Assembly: GCF_016863635.1 (NCBI RefSeq)
Contig: NZ_BOPG01000012.1
Coordinates: forward strand, 62,001-126,000
Length of the DNA stretch: 64,000 bases
Direction: 5' to 3'
Source of the DNA: Virgisporangium aurantiacum
GTDB lineage: Bacteria > Actinomycetota > Actinomycetes > Mycobacteriales > Micromonosporaceae
Each line of letters opens with the position of its first letter. The first letter of the stretch is position 1. The translations under genes and the position numbers were made by a program. Positions 17,259 through 26,168 of this stretch are shown here, one piece after another. The notes beneath the pieces are model-generated. The model was not told where the DNA came from. It saw nothing but the letters and a program-made list of their open reading frames with translations, and made no database searches.

Positions 17259-19763
17259 TCAAACCGCCCGTCGCGGAAGCGACACCTCTATCAACGTGCC
17301 CTCGCCGGGCGGGCTGCTCACATCGATCGATCCACCGAGGGCTTCGACGCGGTCGCGCAGCCCGGTAAGGCCCGAGCCGCGCCGTGCATCCGCTCCACCG
17401 GAACCGTCGTCGCGTACGGAAAGCCACAGTCCGTGGTCGCGCTCCTCGACAACGACCTCGACATAGGACGCCGCCGCATGTTTGGTGGTATTGGTGATCG
17501 CTTCGGACACGACGTAGTACGCCGCCACCTCCAACGGCTCCTGGAATCTCGCCCGGGCGCGGACGTCCACCTCCACCGGTAGACCAGCGCGCCTGGCGAG
17601 GGTACGAAGCGCCGGGCCGAGCCCACCCTCGGAGAGAATCGCCGGGTGGATCCCGCGGGAGAGCTCGCGCAGTTCGTCGAGTGCCCCGGTCACGTCGTGC
17701 GCGACCCGCCCGAGGTCCGCCCGAAGCTGGGGCAGATCGCCCGGTACCGCTCCCTGCGCGTGGCGCAGTTCGAGCGCCAGCGACACCAGCCGCTGCTGCG
17801 CCCCGTCATGCAGGTCGCGTTCGAACCGGCGCCGGGCCGCGTCACCCGCCGCGATGACCCGCGCCCGCGAGGCCGCCAACTCGGTTCGGCTCTCGGTGTT
17901 GGCAATGGCGATGGCGACGATTTCGGTGAAGTCGACCATCCGCTGTTCCGTGTCGGCGGGAAGCGGCCCGGATCGCGACCCGACGGTGATCGCGCCCCAC
18001 AGGCGTGCCCCGACGACGATCGGACCCGCCACCGTGCTCACGATCTTCTCGCGGTGGGCGATGTCGGACAGCCGAGCCCCGTCGCCGGCGGACGGCTCGG
18101 ACAGGTCGAGCCGGGCCGAACGACCCGTCTGCCGGACCAGTGCGACGGATGACGGTGGCTCGGGCTTCCACCGCACGAGATCCTTGTGCGGGTCGGTGTC
18201 GAGCCACCCGCGCCCACCCATGTACGTCGTCGTGCCGTCCGCCTCGAACCGGGCGATCGCCGTCAGGTCCGCCCGGACGAGCTCGCCGATTTCGTCGGCC
18301 ACCACGCTGAAGACGCGTTCCGGCGGCGCTCCCCGAGCGGCCAGCGTCGCCACCCGCCGCAGGGCCGACTGCTCGTCGGCCATCCGTCGCAGTTCGGCGC
18401 GGGCCTGCGCGTTGGTGACGGCGGTGATGATCAGGTCGATGAACGCCGCCATGTGCTGCTCGACGTCGGCGGGGAAGCGCTCGCCGCGCGTGCCCACACC
18501 GAGTGCGCCCCAGATCCGCCCGCCGACGATGACCGGCACGGCGACCGACGACCGGATCCCGGTCTGGCGGATCACCTCCGCGAACCTGCCCTGTAGCCCG
18601 TCGTAATCGTCACGACGTGCCGGGCGCCCGGTTTCCAGGACCTCCGCCAGCGCCAGTTCGGGATCGAGCGTCCATCGACCGCCCACGGAGACCCTGTCCG
18701 GATTTTCACCGGCCTGGGCCATGATCGTGACCATGCCACTGCCTGAGTCACGGCCGGACCTGACGACCACCGTCACGTCGGCGGTGACCAGGCGGTGTAT
18801 CTCCTCGACAACCGTGGCGAAGACCTCGGCCGGCGGCACCTCGCGGGCCACTTGGGTGGCGACGCGGCGCAGCGCGGCCTGCTCCTCCAGCAACTGGGTG
18901 ATCTCCGCCCTGCTCTGCGCGTTCGCGATCGCCGTGGCGACCAGTTCGGTGAACTCGGTGATCTGTGACTCCGTACCGGTTGGGAACGAATTCTCGCTCT
19001 TCGACGAGGCGGCGATGACACCCCACAGGTGCCCGTCGACCATGATCGGACAGCCGACCGAGGAGCGGATACCCAACTCGTGTGCCTCGACCGCGATCGC
19101 GCCCGTGGCGTCGACGAAACTGTCCACCCGGACCGGTCCCCTGGTTTGCCGCACCTGCCGGGCGATGCTGACACCGTCGAGGGCGAAACGCGTGCCGACA
19201 GCCAGCTGAACGGGCACCCGGCTCCACGCGCCGACACCCGTGACCGATCCGTCCTCGCCGTAGCATTCCATCCGGGCCAGATCGGCACCGCAGAGCGTGC
19301 CGACCTCCCGGGTGACGGCCTCGAACACCGTCGATGACGGGGCGGTCTGCGCCACCAGCGTCGCCACCCGCCGTAGCGCCGCCTGCTCCTCCGTCAGGCG
19401 GGCCGACTCCCGGGCCGCCCGCCGTAACCGCGCCGCGAGGTTGCCCACGACCACCGCGGTGAGGACGAAGACACCCAGAGCCACGATGTTCCGGCGCTCC
19501 GCGACCCACCAGACGTTGCGGGGCGGAAGGAAGACGAACCCGAACACGACCGTGCTCAGTACCGCGACCACCGCGGCCGGCCCCGCCCCCCACCGGACCG
19601 CGACCGGGAGGACCGCGAGCATGTACAGCACCAGAAGGCTGAGCGACGGCAGTTCCGGCTGCAGAACAGCGATCACGACGGTGACCCCGCCGCCCATGGC
19701 GACGCCGGCCACCAGCCCGCTCAGCCAACGCGCGGCCGACGGCGTCATCGGCAGGCGGGCCAC
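17259..19763 (-). CDS. Membrane sensor histidine kinase with DUF4118 region and three GAF domains
   Basis: 834 residues. The N-terminus carries about four membrane segments resembling the KdpD/DUF4118 region (residues 10-115). Three GAF domains follow, each opened by the repeated linker 'EQ(A/S)ALRRVATL' (about 150-285, 300-440 and 470-610). A HisKA_3 dimerisation domain has the phospho-acceptor His652 in 'FERDLHDGAQQR', and an HATPase ends in 'DDGSGGADARRGSGLTGLRD'. The GTG at 19763 has an AAGGGA site upstream; ATG at 19748 is possible. It probably signals to the LuxR-type regulator at 13444 in answer to a redox, gas or small-molecule ligand (inference). Confidence 0.88.
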   Translation of the reverse strand: MARLPMTPSAARWLSGLVAGVAMGGGVTVVIAVLQPELPSLSLLVLYMLAVLPVAVRWGAGPAAVVAVLSTVVFGFVFLPPRNVWWVAERRNIVALGVFVLTAVVVGNLAARLRRAARESARLTEEQAALRRVATLVAQTAPSSTVFEAVTREVGTLCGADLARMECYGEDGSVTGVGAWSRVPVQLAVGTRFALDGVSIARQVRQTRGPVRVDSFVDATGAIAVEAHELGIRSSVGCPIMVDGHLWGVIAASSKSENSFPTGTESQITEFTELVATAIANAQSRAEITQLLEEQAALRRVATQVAREVPPAEVFATVVEEIHRLVTADVTVVVRSGRDSGSGMVTIMAQAGENPDRVSVGGRWTLDPELALAEVLETGRPARRDDYDGLQGRFAEVIRQTGIRSSVAVPVIVGGRIWGALGVGTRGERFPADVEQHMAAFIDLIITAVTNAQARAELRRMADEQSALRRVATLAARGAPPERVFSVVADEIGELVRADLTAIARFEADGTTTYMGGRGWLDTDPHKDLVRWKPEPPSSVALVRQTGRSARLDLSEPSAGDGARLSDIAHREKIVSTVAGPIVVGARLWGAITVGSRSGPLPADTEQRMVDFTEIVAIAIANTESRTELAASRARVIAAGDAARRRFERDLHDGAQQRLVSLALELRHAQGAVPGDLPQLRADLGRVAHDVTGALDELRELSRGIHPAILSEGGLGPALRTLARRAGLPVEVDVRARARFQEPLEVAAYYVVSEAITNTTKHAAASYVEVVVEERDHGLWLSVRDDGSGGADARRGSGLTGLRDRVEALGGSIDVSSPPGEGTLIEVSLPRRAV

Positions 19764-19831
19764 GTCACCGGTCCCTTGCCGAGATAAGGACGCACTTCCC
19801 CAGCATCGCAGGCCGTCCCCGCGACAACAAT

Positions 19832-19849
19832 CCAGCTAGCCGGTACGCC
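19832..19849 (+). promoter_or_regulatory. Palindromic motif CCRGCTAGCSGGTAC, copy E
   Basis: CCAGCTAGCCGGTACGCC lies 69 bases upstream of the histidine kinase start. It overlaps the last codons of the DUF6069 gene, so coding constraint could explain part of the match. Confidence 0.45.
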
Positions 19850-20348
19850 AGGTCCCGGTCCCGACCGGCCGTCTCCTGGCAGCGGACGCCGCGCCCGACA
19901 CCAGACTGCCGATCGCCAGCCCGATCACGAGGCGGATCACCGCGGTCGCCAGCAGTACCGGCAGCGATCCGCTGGACAGGAACGGCAGCACCACCGCGGC
20001 GGCCGTGACCAGTCCGACGATCCAACCGAAGTACGCCAACGGTCGCGGTGTGGAGAGCAGGAGCAGGTGAACCAGGCCCGTAGCGGCCAAGGCAGCGACC
20101 GCCGCGACGACACACAGCCGTACGGTGTCGACGTCGCCGAACGCACCGGCCGTCCGCGGGGCCAGGAGCGCGACCCGGAAGACCACCCGGGCGATGAGAA
20201 CACCGACCAGGCCGGTCAGGCCGGCGACCACGGCGGCGGCCAACCCGCCGGACCACAGGCGGACCGCGTTCACCGACCGCCCGTTGTCGAAAGGACCGTC
20301 CGGACCGTCGGGCAGACGGTACGGGTCCTTGTAGTAATCGGAGGTCAT
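19836..20348 (-). CDS. DUF6069-like four-pass membrane protein
   Basis: 170 residues with a polar N-terminus ('MTSDYYKDPYRLPDGPDG') and four hydrophobic segments at about 30-55, 72-95, 100-122 and 128-150. The sequence 'LVHLLLLSTPRPLAYFGWIV' is characteristic of DUF6069 as I recall it. Function is unknown. It lies upstream of the histidine kinase on the same strand with a 72-base gap. The ATG at 20348 is the only sensible start. Confidence 0.7.
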   Translation of the reverse strand: MTSDYYKDPYRLPDGPDGPFDNGRSVNAVRLWSGGLAAAVVAGLTGLVGVLIARVVFRVALLAPRTAGAFGDVDTVRLCVVAAVAALAATGLVHLLLLSTPRPLAYFGWIVGLVTAAAVVLPFLSSGSLPVLLATAVIRLVIGLAIGSLVSGAASAARRRPVGTGTWRTG

Positions 20349-20482
20349 GTCGCGATCCTCCTCGTCCCCCACGGACCGACGTATCGGCGACCGTGGATCA
20401 TCGTGACGCCTGATGGGCCTGACGTACCGCCGGGTCCGCCCGCCGCAGCGCGGACGGACCCCGTCGGGCGTAGGGTCGCCCG

Positions 20483-21568
20483 CTACTTGTTGGTTATGCC
20501 GTTGGCAGCGCAGAGCTGCTGCGTCGCGGCCGTCGGACAGACGGCGGCGTACGTCACGTAGCCGTCGTTGACCGGCGTGGCGACGTTGGCCTTGGTGATG
20601 ACCGTCGGGGTGGCCAGGAACGAGGGGACCTCGCGGCCGTTGGTCGGGTCCTTGGTGGTCGCGGGGGCGGTCACCTTCTGCCCGGCGAGGATCTGGCTCG
20701 CCAGCTTGACCGCCGCGTCCGCCTCCCCGGCAACCGGCTTGTAGACCGTGAAGCACTGCGTGCCGGCCATGATGTTGTCCAGGCCGCCGGCGGTCGCGTC
20801 CTGGCCGGAAACCGCCACCTTGCCCGCCAGGTTCTGGGATTCCAGCACGTTGAGGACCGACTGCGCCATCGTGTCGTTGGCCACCATGACGGCGTTGACG
20901 TCGGGGTGTTGGCCGAGCATGGTGGTGAACACGGTCTGCGCGGTGGCGGCGTCCCAGTTGCCGCTCTGGTCAGCGAGCTTGCTCCAACCCGACTGCTTCG
21001 ACAGCACCGAGTTGTAGCCCTGGGCGAACTGGGCGGCGTTGTTGTCGGTGGCCGCGCCGTCGATCTCGACGTAGTTGACGCTCGCCTTGCCCGTCACCTG
21101 CGGGCATTGCGTGAGTGCCGTGCCCTGGTCGACGCCCACCTGAACGTTGTCGTAGGAAACGTAGTACGACGCGCTGCCGCCGGACGTCAGCCGGTCGTAG
21201 TCGACGGTGACGACGTTGTGCTGCCTGGCGAGGCTCTGGATCGCCGCGCCCGAGCCCGGATCGAGGTTCACGAGCAGCAGGACCCCGATACCGTCGTTGA
21301 TCATTGACTGCGCCTGCGCCTGCTGCGTCGTCGCGCTGCCGTTCGCGTTGTCCACCAGGCAGGTCAGCTTGTACGCCTTGCATTGCTTGTTGATTTCGTT
21401 GGGATCGGCCGACACCCAGCGGGGCGAGGACGCGGTGTCCGGCAACAGAACGCCGACCTTGTTGTTGGTGGGCGCGGACTTGCCGTTGCCCCCGCATGCG
21501 GTCAGCCCCGCCACCAGCATGGCGGCGACGCCGATCATCGCGACGACCCTTCGAGAGGTGCTTCGCAT
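20483..21568 (-). CDS. Xylose-type sugar-binding lipoprotein of an ABC importer
   Basis: 361-residue lipoprotein (lipobox GLTAC, Cys25) of the XylF-like type I binding-protein family. Examples are 'KVGVLLPDTASSPRWVSADP', 'NAVMVANDTMAQSVLNVLES' and 'KVAVSGQDATAGGLDNIMAG'. No ATPase or permease is adjacent; the XylG/XylH-like pair 4 kb away at 14540-16614 is the natural partner, and both units share two upstream sequence boxes. This supports one importer split into two transcription units under common control. Confidence 0.85.
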   Translation of the reverse strand: MRSTSRRVVAMIGVAAMLVAGLTACGGNGKSAPTNNKVGVLLPDTASSPRWVSADPNEINKQCKAYKLTCLVDNANGSATTQQAQAQSMINDGIGVLLLVNLDPGSGAAIQSLARQHNVVTVDYDRLTSGGSASYYVSYDNVQVGVDQGTALTQCPQVTGKASVNYVEIDGAATDNNAAQFAQGYNSVLSKQSGWSKLADQSGNWDAATAQTVFTTMLGQHPDVNAVMVANDTMAQSVLNVLESQNLAGKVAVSGQDATAGGLDNIMAGTQCFTVYKPVAGEADAAVKLASQILAGQKVTAPATTKDPTNGREVPSFLATPTVITKANVATPVNDGYVTYAAVCPTAATQQLCAANGITNK

Positions 21569-21651
21569 CGGTGCTTCCTTCCTGATCCGTTGCGTTCCGC
21601 GGGCCTTCCGCGCGTGGCGTTGTGTCCGCCAGCCTCGCGCCCGACGGGGCG

Positions 21652-21670
21652 GCGTCGCATCACGGCCAGC
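21652..21670. promoter_or_regulatory. Conserved upstream box GCATCACSGCCAGC (copy 2)
   Basis: GCGTCGCATCACGGCCAGC lies 32 bases from the palindromic motif at 21703, in the leader of the sugar-binding lipoprotein gene. A further shared stretch, CCGCCAGCCTCGCGC, occurs here at about 21628 and near the ABC ATPase ATG. Confidence 0.4.
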
Positions 21671-21702
21671 ACGCCGTTCGAAGGAGCAGCAGCAGGAATG
21701 CG

Positions 21703-21720
21703 CGCCTACCCGCTAGCTGC
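21703..21720 (-). promoter_or_regulatory. Palindromic motif CCRGCTAGCSGGTAC, copy B
   Basis: Minus strand reads GCAGCTAGCGGGTAGGCG. It lies in the 306-base divergent region between the sugar-binding lipoprotein (start 21568) and the DHA2 exporter (start 21875). Confidence 0.5.
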
Positions 21721-21874
21721 AATCGCTGCGGGGGTGTCGTCGTCGACTCGAAGATTCCGGCCAGCCGGGGGCGGCAACGGCCGCTGGCCGGGGCGACGGG
21801 ACACGGTCGCGTCGCGAAGCTGGACGGGCCGGCCGCGCCGAACGTGGTTCGGCGAGCCACGGAAGGAGACCGAG

Positions 21875-23314
21875 ATGAGCGATGCGGCCGATCCGCGGCG
21901 CTGGCGGGCGTTGATGGTCAGCCAGATCGCCGCCTTCATGAGCCTGCTCGACGTGAGCATCGTCAACGTCGCGCTGCCCTCGATAGAACGGGATCTGGGC
22001 GCGTCGGCCGCGACGGCGCAGTGGGTGGTGTCCGGATATGCGTTGGCCTTCGGGCTGGTGCTGGTCGCGGCCGGTCGGCTCGGGGACGCGTTCGGCCGGC
22101 GGCGCATGTTCCTGGTCGCGTTGTCGGCGTTCGTGCTGACCAGCGTGCTGTCCGGCGCGGCGCCGAGCATCGGCCTGCTGATCGGGGCCCGGCTGCTGCA
22201 GGGTGTCGCGGGCGGCCTGCTGATCCCGCAGAACTCGGGCCTGATCCAGGACCTGTTCCGCGGCGCCGAACGGGGCCGGGCCTTCGGGATCATGGGCGCG
22301 ACGGTCGGCCTGTCCACCGCGACAGGTCCCGTGGTCGGTGGCCTGATCCTGAGCGCGTTCACCGGTCCCGACGGCTGGCGGTGGATCTTCTACGTGAACA
22401 TCCCGATCGGTCTCGTCGGTCTGGTTCTCGCCGCGCGGTTGCTGCCACGGACCGCGGCCCGCCGCGACGCCCACCGCACGCACCTGGACCTCGTCGGCTC
22501 GCTGTTGCTCGGCGGCGGCGTGCTCGCCCTTCTCCTGCCGGTGGTGCATGGCGAGACCGGGAGCCTGGGTGGGTGGTGGCCGCTGTTCGCCGTCGCGGTG
22601 GCGATGCTCTTCGCGTTCGTCCGGTGGGAGGCGCGGACGATCCGGCGGGGGCGGCAACCGCTGATCGACCCGCAGTTGGCGCACACACCGGGCTATGCCA
22701 CCGGATCCGGCATCGGCCTGCTCTACTTCGTCGGGTTCACGGGGATCTGGCTGGTGCTTGCGCTGTTCTTCCAGGACGGGCTGGGCTATCCGCCGCTGCA
22801 CTCGGGCCTGGCGGTGACGCCGTTCGCGCTCGGCGCGGCGGCCTCAGCGGCGGTCGCCGGCCGCCTCGTGTCCCGGGTCGGCCGCTGGCTGACCGTGTAC
22901 GGGCTCACCGCGGTCATCGTCGGACTGCTCGCCACCGCGCTGGCACTGGCTCACGTCGGCGGCACCGCGGCAGCATGGGCCGCGGCGGTGCCGTTGCTGC
23001 TGGCCGGCGTCGGTGGCGGCATGGTCACCTCACCGAACCTCACGCTGAGCCTGCAGAACGTACCGGTCCGGATGGCCGGCGTGGCCGGTGGCGCGCTGCA
23101 GACAGCGCAACGCATCGGCGCCGCCGTCGGCACCGCGGTCCTGGCCACGATCTTCTACCGGATCCTCGCCACGACCGGCCATCGGTATCCCGACGCGATC
23201 TCGCGCACCCTGCTGTGCGCGGCCGGATTCATGGCCCTGGCTCTGCTGGTGGCCCTCGCCGACGCGCTGCGACAGCCGTCCGGGGCGGAGTCACGTGCCG
23301 CCGTGACCGGATGA
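21875..23314 (+). CDS. DHA2-family (EmrB/QacA) MFS exporter
   Basis: 479-residue major-facilitator protein with about 14 hydrophobic segments. Motif A is 'AGRLGDAFGRRRMF' and motif C is 'GPVVGGLILSAFTG'; the N-terminus 'DVSIVNVALPSIERDLGAS' is typical of DHA2 proton-coupled drug exporters. A strong GGAAGGAG site precedes the ATG at 21875. Its stop overlaps the start of the next gene (ATGA), so the two are co-translated. The substrate cannot be predicted. Confidence 0.88.
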   Translation: MSDAADPRRWRALMVSQIAAFMSLLDVSIVNVALPSIERDLGASAATAQWVVSGYALAFGLVLVAAGRLGDAFGRRRMFLVALSAFVLTSVLSGAAPSIGLLIGARLLQGVAGGLLIPQNSGLIQDLFRGAERGRAFGIMGATVGLSTATGPVVGGLILSAFTGPDGWRWIFYVNIPIGLVGLVLAARLLPRTAARRDAHRTHLDLVGSLLLGGGVLALLLPVVHGETGSLGGWWPLFAVAVAMLFAFVRWEARTIRRGRQPLIDPQLAHTPGYATGSGIGLLYFVGFTGIWLVLALFFQDGLGYPPLHSGLAVTPFALGAAASAAVAGRLVSRVGRWLTVYGLTAVIVGLLATALALAHVGGTAAAWAAAVPLLLAGVGGGMVTSPNLTLSLQNVPVRMAGVAGGALQTAQRIGAAVGTAVLATIFYRILATTGHRYPDAISRTLLCAAGFMALALLVALADALRQPSGAESRAAVTG

Positions 23315-24358
23315 AGACGCTTGTGCGGGCATTCCGGTGGTCATTCCTGACCACGACGATCGGGCTGGCCGGTGCGCTGCTGTACGGCGGCTGGTCGGTC
23401 GTCGTGCTCGTGGTCATCCTGTCGATCCTGGAGATCTCGTTCTCCTTCGACAACGCGGTGATGAACGCGACGGTCCTGCGCCGGATGTCGAAGCGCTGGC
23501 AGACCCTGTTCCTCACCGTCGGCATCGTGATCGCCGTGCTGGGGATGCGTCTGGTCTTCCCACTGCTCCTGGTGACCATCACCGCCGGTATCAGCCCTAC
23601 CCACGCGCTCGACCTGGCGGTCAACCATCCGGATCGGTATCAGCTCCTGCTACAGGACGCACGCCCCTCGATCGCCGCCTTCGGCGGCGTCTTCCTGCTC
23701 ATGATCTTCCTCGACTTCGTGTTCGAGGAGCGGGACACCCGCTGGCTACGCCCGATCGAGACAGCTCTGATCAGGATCGGTCGGCTGGATCAGCTCTCGG
23801 TCGTAGTCGCGTTGATCGCTCTCGTGGCGGCCGCGGAAACTGGCGCCGGACGCCCGGACCGTGCTGGTGTCGGGTGTCCTGGGCATGGCCACGTACCTGC
23901 TGGTCAACGGGCTGGGCGCGCTGTTCGAGACCAGCGGTGCCGACACCGCCGGCGACAAGCCGAAACGGGACGGCCGAGCGGCCTTCTTCCTGTTCCTCTA
24001 CCTGGAGGTGTTGGACGCCTCGTTCAGCTTCGACGGCGTCATCGGCGCCTTCGCCATCACGCAGAACATCTTCGTCATCGCGCTCGGGCTCGGCATCGGC
24101 GCGATGTACGTCCGGTCGATCACGGTCTACCTGGTCAACCGCGGAACGCTGGACGAGTACGTGTACCTCGAACACGGTGCGCACTGGGCCATCGGCGCTC
24201 TCGCCGTCATCCTGCTCGTCAGCATGGAATACCACGTCCCGGAGACGGTCACCGGTCTGATCGGCGTAGTGTTCATCGCCGCCTCGGCCCTCAGCTCGAT
24301 CCGCCGCAACCGGACACTGGCCCGCGAGGAGTCGGCCACACTCCGCTCGCGAGGTTGA
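23311..24358 (+). pseudogene. DUF475 / TerC-like integral membrane protein, one-base frameshift
   Basis: The first part (from the ATG at 23311) reads as a DUF475 protein ('ILSILEISFSFDNAVMNATV', 'LLMIFLDFVFEERDTRWLRP'). The rest continues in another frame ('VSGVLGMATYLLVNGLGALF', 'LEVLDASFSFDGVIGAFAIT', stop at 24358). Removing one A from the AAA at 23837-23839 restores a perfect join, giving about 348 residues with the two family repeats containing acidic 'SFSFDN/DG' motifs linked to metal handling in TerC-like proteins. It is either a fresh mutation or an assembly indel. It is coupled to the DHA2 exporter by a 4-base overlap. Confidence 0.75.
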
Positions 24359-24379
24359 CCGGGCCGCGCAGCGGACCGG

Positions 24380-24865
24380 TCACCGTGACCGGGCAAGCAT
24401 CTGCTGGGCCAGTTCCGCCCACGCGTCGACGACGGTCAGTTCGTACCTGTCCGCAACCAGGCCACGGGCCGACGCGAAGTCGCGCCTCCCCCGCAACGCC
24501 CGGTGCGCGACGAACCCGAATACCGCACCCCATATCCCGCCGATCAGAACGCCGCCGAGGATGAGGCCGAGCCAGATCGGCGTCGGCGTAAACAGCCCGA
24601 CGAGCAACCCGATGAACAGGCCGAACCAGGCACCGGTGCCGGCACCTGCCCACGCGGCGCCGGCGGTGGTCAGCCGGCCGGACACCCGCTCGACGAGCCG
24701 CAACTCACGGCCGACGATGTCGGTGTACTGGACCGGAAAGCCCTCATCGGACAGTCGGTCGACCGTGCGCTCCGCTTCTGCGTAGCTGCCAAAGGTGGCG
24801 ACGACCGTCCGACCAGCGCCGCTGTAGCTGTCAACGAATCCGTTTGTCACGCTGTCGATTCCCAT
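24380..24865 (-). CDS. General stress protein, YflT-like domain
   Basis: 161 residues. The N-terminal domain 'VVATFGSYAEAERTVDRLSD' to about residue 60 resembles the heat-induced stress protein YflT domain. A glycine-rich hydrophobic hairpin follows at about residues 68-115, and then a short C-terminal tail ending in 'RYELTVVDAWAEL'. The ATG at 24865 is close to a GGAGGGATC site. The family is linked to general stress in Gram-positives; the exact role is unknown. The upstream region holds both shared sequence boxes. Confidence 0.72.
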   Translation of the reverse strand: MGIDSVTNGFVDSYSGAGRTVVATFGSYAEAERTVDRLSDEGFPVQYTDIVGRELRLVERVSGRLTTAGAAWAGAGTGAWFGLFIGLLVGLFTPTPIWLGLILGGVLIGGIWGAVFGFVAHRALRGRRDFASARGLVADRYELTVVDAWAELAQQMLARSR

Positions 24866-24926
24866 GATCCCTCCATCGGGTCGAGAGTGTGGCCATCTGT
24901 CCCTCGACCATCCGGCTGGACGGGCC

Positions 24927-24945
24927 GGCCGACATCACCGCCAGC
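24927..24945. promoter_or_regulatory. Conserved upstream box GCATCACSGCCAGC (copy 3)
   Basis: GCCGACATCACCGCCAGCG lies 32 bases from the palindromic motif at 24978, the same spacing as copy 2, in the leader of the YflT-like gene. Confidence 0.4.
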
Positions 24946-24977
24946 GGCAATTGTCTTTCCAGGCAAGCCGTGCCGCG

Positions 24978-24995
24978 CCTGTACCCGCTGGCTGG
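24978..24995 (-). promoter_or_regulatory. Palindromic motif CCRGCTAGCSGGTAC, copy C
   Basis: Minus strand reads CCAGCCAGCGGGTACAGG. It sits about 115 bases upstream of the YflT-like gene and 60 bases upstream of the small open frame at 25056. Confidence 0.5.
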
Positions 24996-25055
24996 CGCTG
25001 AAGTTGGGCGCTGGCCACAATGGCACCTGCGCGTCAGAAGTCGATAGTCCGAAGT

Positions 25056-25343
25056 ATGGAGAGTGTGAACGGCAACGCCGGAGAACCCGCGGAGAACACC
25101 GTCGCGATGAAGGAAATCGCTGCATTCGAATCGGCGATACTTACCGACCTCGAACACCTCAGCGAGATTGTCGCCCCCAGAGCCCGCCCGAGGACCATAC
25201 ATGACTGTGCGGAACTGATCGCCGTCTCGACGTTCGACTTCGTGACCACGCCGATCGATGCCATCGTCGACGGCCTCACCGCAAGGACGTCAAAAAACCG
25301 AGGTCGTCGACCCCACCCGCGAGGCGGCCCGCTCCCGGGATGA
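25056..25343 (+). CDS. Possible small hypothetical protein (uncertain)
   Basis: A 95-residue open frame. About the first 78 residues look protein-like ('MKEIAAFESAILTDLEHLSE', 'ELIAVSTFDFVTTPIDAIVD') with helical character, while the last part is Arg/Pro-rich as in random GC-rich reading. An A6 run near 25292 could mark a frameshift that removed the true end. I do not recognise it. Its position just after motif copy C supports a real or recently lost gene. From 25344 to 25538 I see nothing. Confidence 0.3.
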   Translation: MESVNGNAGEPAENTVAMKEIAAFESAILTDLEHLSEIVAPRARPRTIHDCAELIAVSTFDFVTTPIDAIVDGLTARTSKNRGRRPHPRGGPLPG

Positions 25344-25538
25344 GCGGGAGTCCGGGCCCGCCACGACACTCCGGCGGCCGTCGGGCTGGTCGGGCGCGCC
25401 TGACCCGAGGCGGGCGGCGACGCCCGCGACGGTCCCGCACGGCCACGCCGCCGAAGCGACCGTGAGCCGGGTCCGGCCAGCGAACGCCCCGGTTGGCGAA
25501 GGTGTTGGACACCTCCTTGCGGCGCGGTTGCCGGGTTC

Positions 25539-26134
25539 CTACTCCAGTGCGAGGCGGGCGACGCTGATGTTCTCGCGGCCGTTGCCGGCGGCAACAGCGG
25601 CGTGCCATTGTGCTGATAGCGCGGCCAGCAGCGGCGGGACGTCGCCAGGCGCGGCCCCGATTGCCAGGTCCACGTCCTTGAGCGCCCACTCCAGCGGAAA
25701 CTCGGCCGCGAAGTCGCGCCGATCCATCTTGTGGAACTTGGCGACGGCCGCCGGTGCGTCGAGTGGCCCGCCCTCGACGTTGACGACCAGCTTCATCCGG
25801 CTGCCCTGGCCCGCCTCACCGAGCCACACGGTCTACGGCCGAGGACGTCGAACACCGGGCGCACCACGTCGGTCGCCACGGTCGGACCCGACGCCACACC
25901 GTTGCGCGGCCAGCCGGTCCCTCACGCGCACAGTCGCCTCGACGCCGATCGTGCCCATCTGCACCCATACGCATCCGTCGGCGAACGCGCCAGTTATGTC
26001 ACTGTCGAAGATGACCGAATCCAGTACGTCGGCGGTGGGCAGCATCGTGATCACCACCGCGGCGGCAGCGGGCCGTGGCGGTCGGTCATGTCCGGAACCA
26101 CGGTGCGCCAGGTTTCGCGTAGCGTGGCGATCAC
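25539..26134 (-). pseudogene. Decayed 3-hydroxyisobutyrate / 6-phosphogluconate dehydrogenase-like gene
   Basis: Fragments of a beta-hydroxyacid dehydrogenase lie in different frames. 'VVITMLPTADVLDSVIFDSD' (about 26060-25900) is from the NAD-binding domain. A fragment starting 'GEAGQGSRMKLVVN' and running to the stop at 25539 is the C-terminal domain, including the 'GxxxxMKLVVN' substrate-site Lys region. The N-terminal GxGxxG loop and the middle of the protein are missing. A perfect GAGGAGGAG site and a GTG at 26134 still open the gene but lead to a stop after 27 codons. It was the last gene of the PrsW-FtsH-MFS operon. Substrate unknown. Confidence 0.7.
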
Positions 26135-26168
26135 GAGTTCTCCTCCTCAAATGGAGTCCATGACGACG

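Noticed and set aside
21622..24564. A 980-codon plus-strand open frame across the DHA2 exporter and DUF475 genes
   Set aside because: Only the part encoding the N-terminus of the DUF475 protein makes sense; the rest is out-of-frame reading of the exporter and of the downstream half.
24978..24995. Motif copies B and C read as SigB-type -10 boxes (GGGTA)
   Set aside because: No consistent -35 GTTT at 14-16 bases was seen, and the other copies read CGGTAC instead; a palindromic operator fits all six better.
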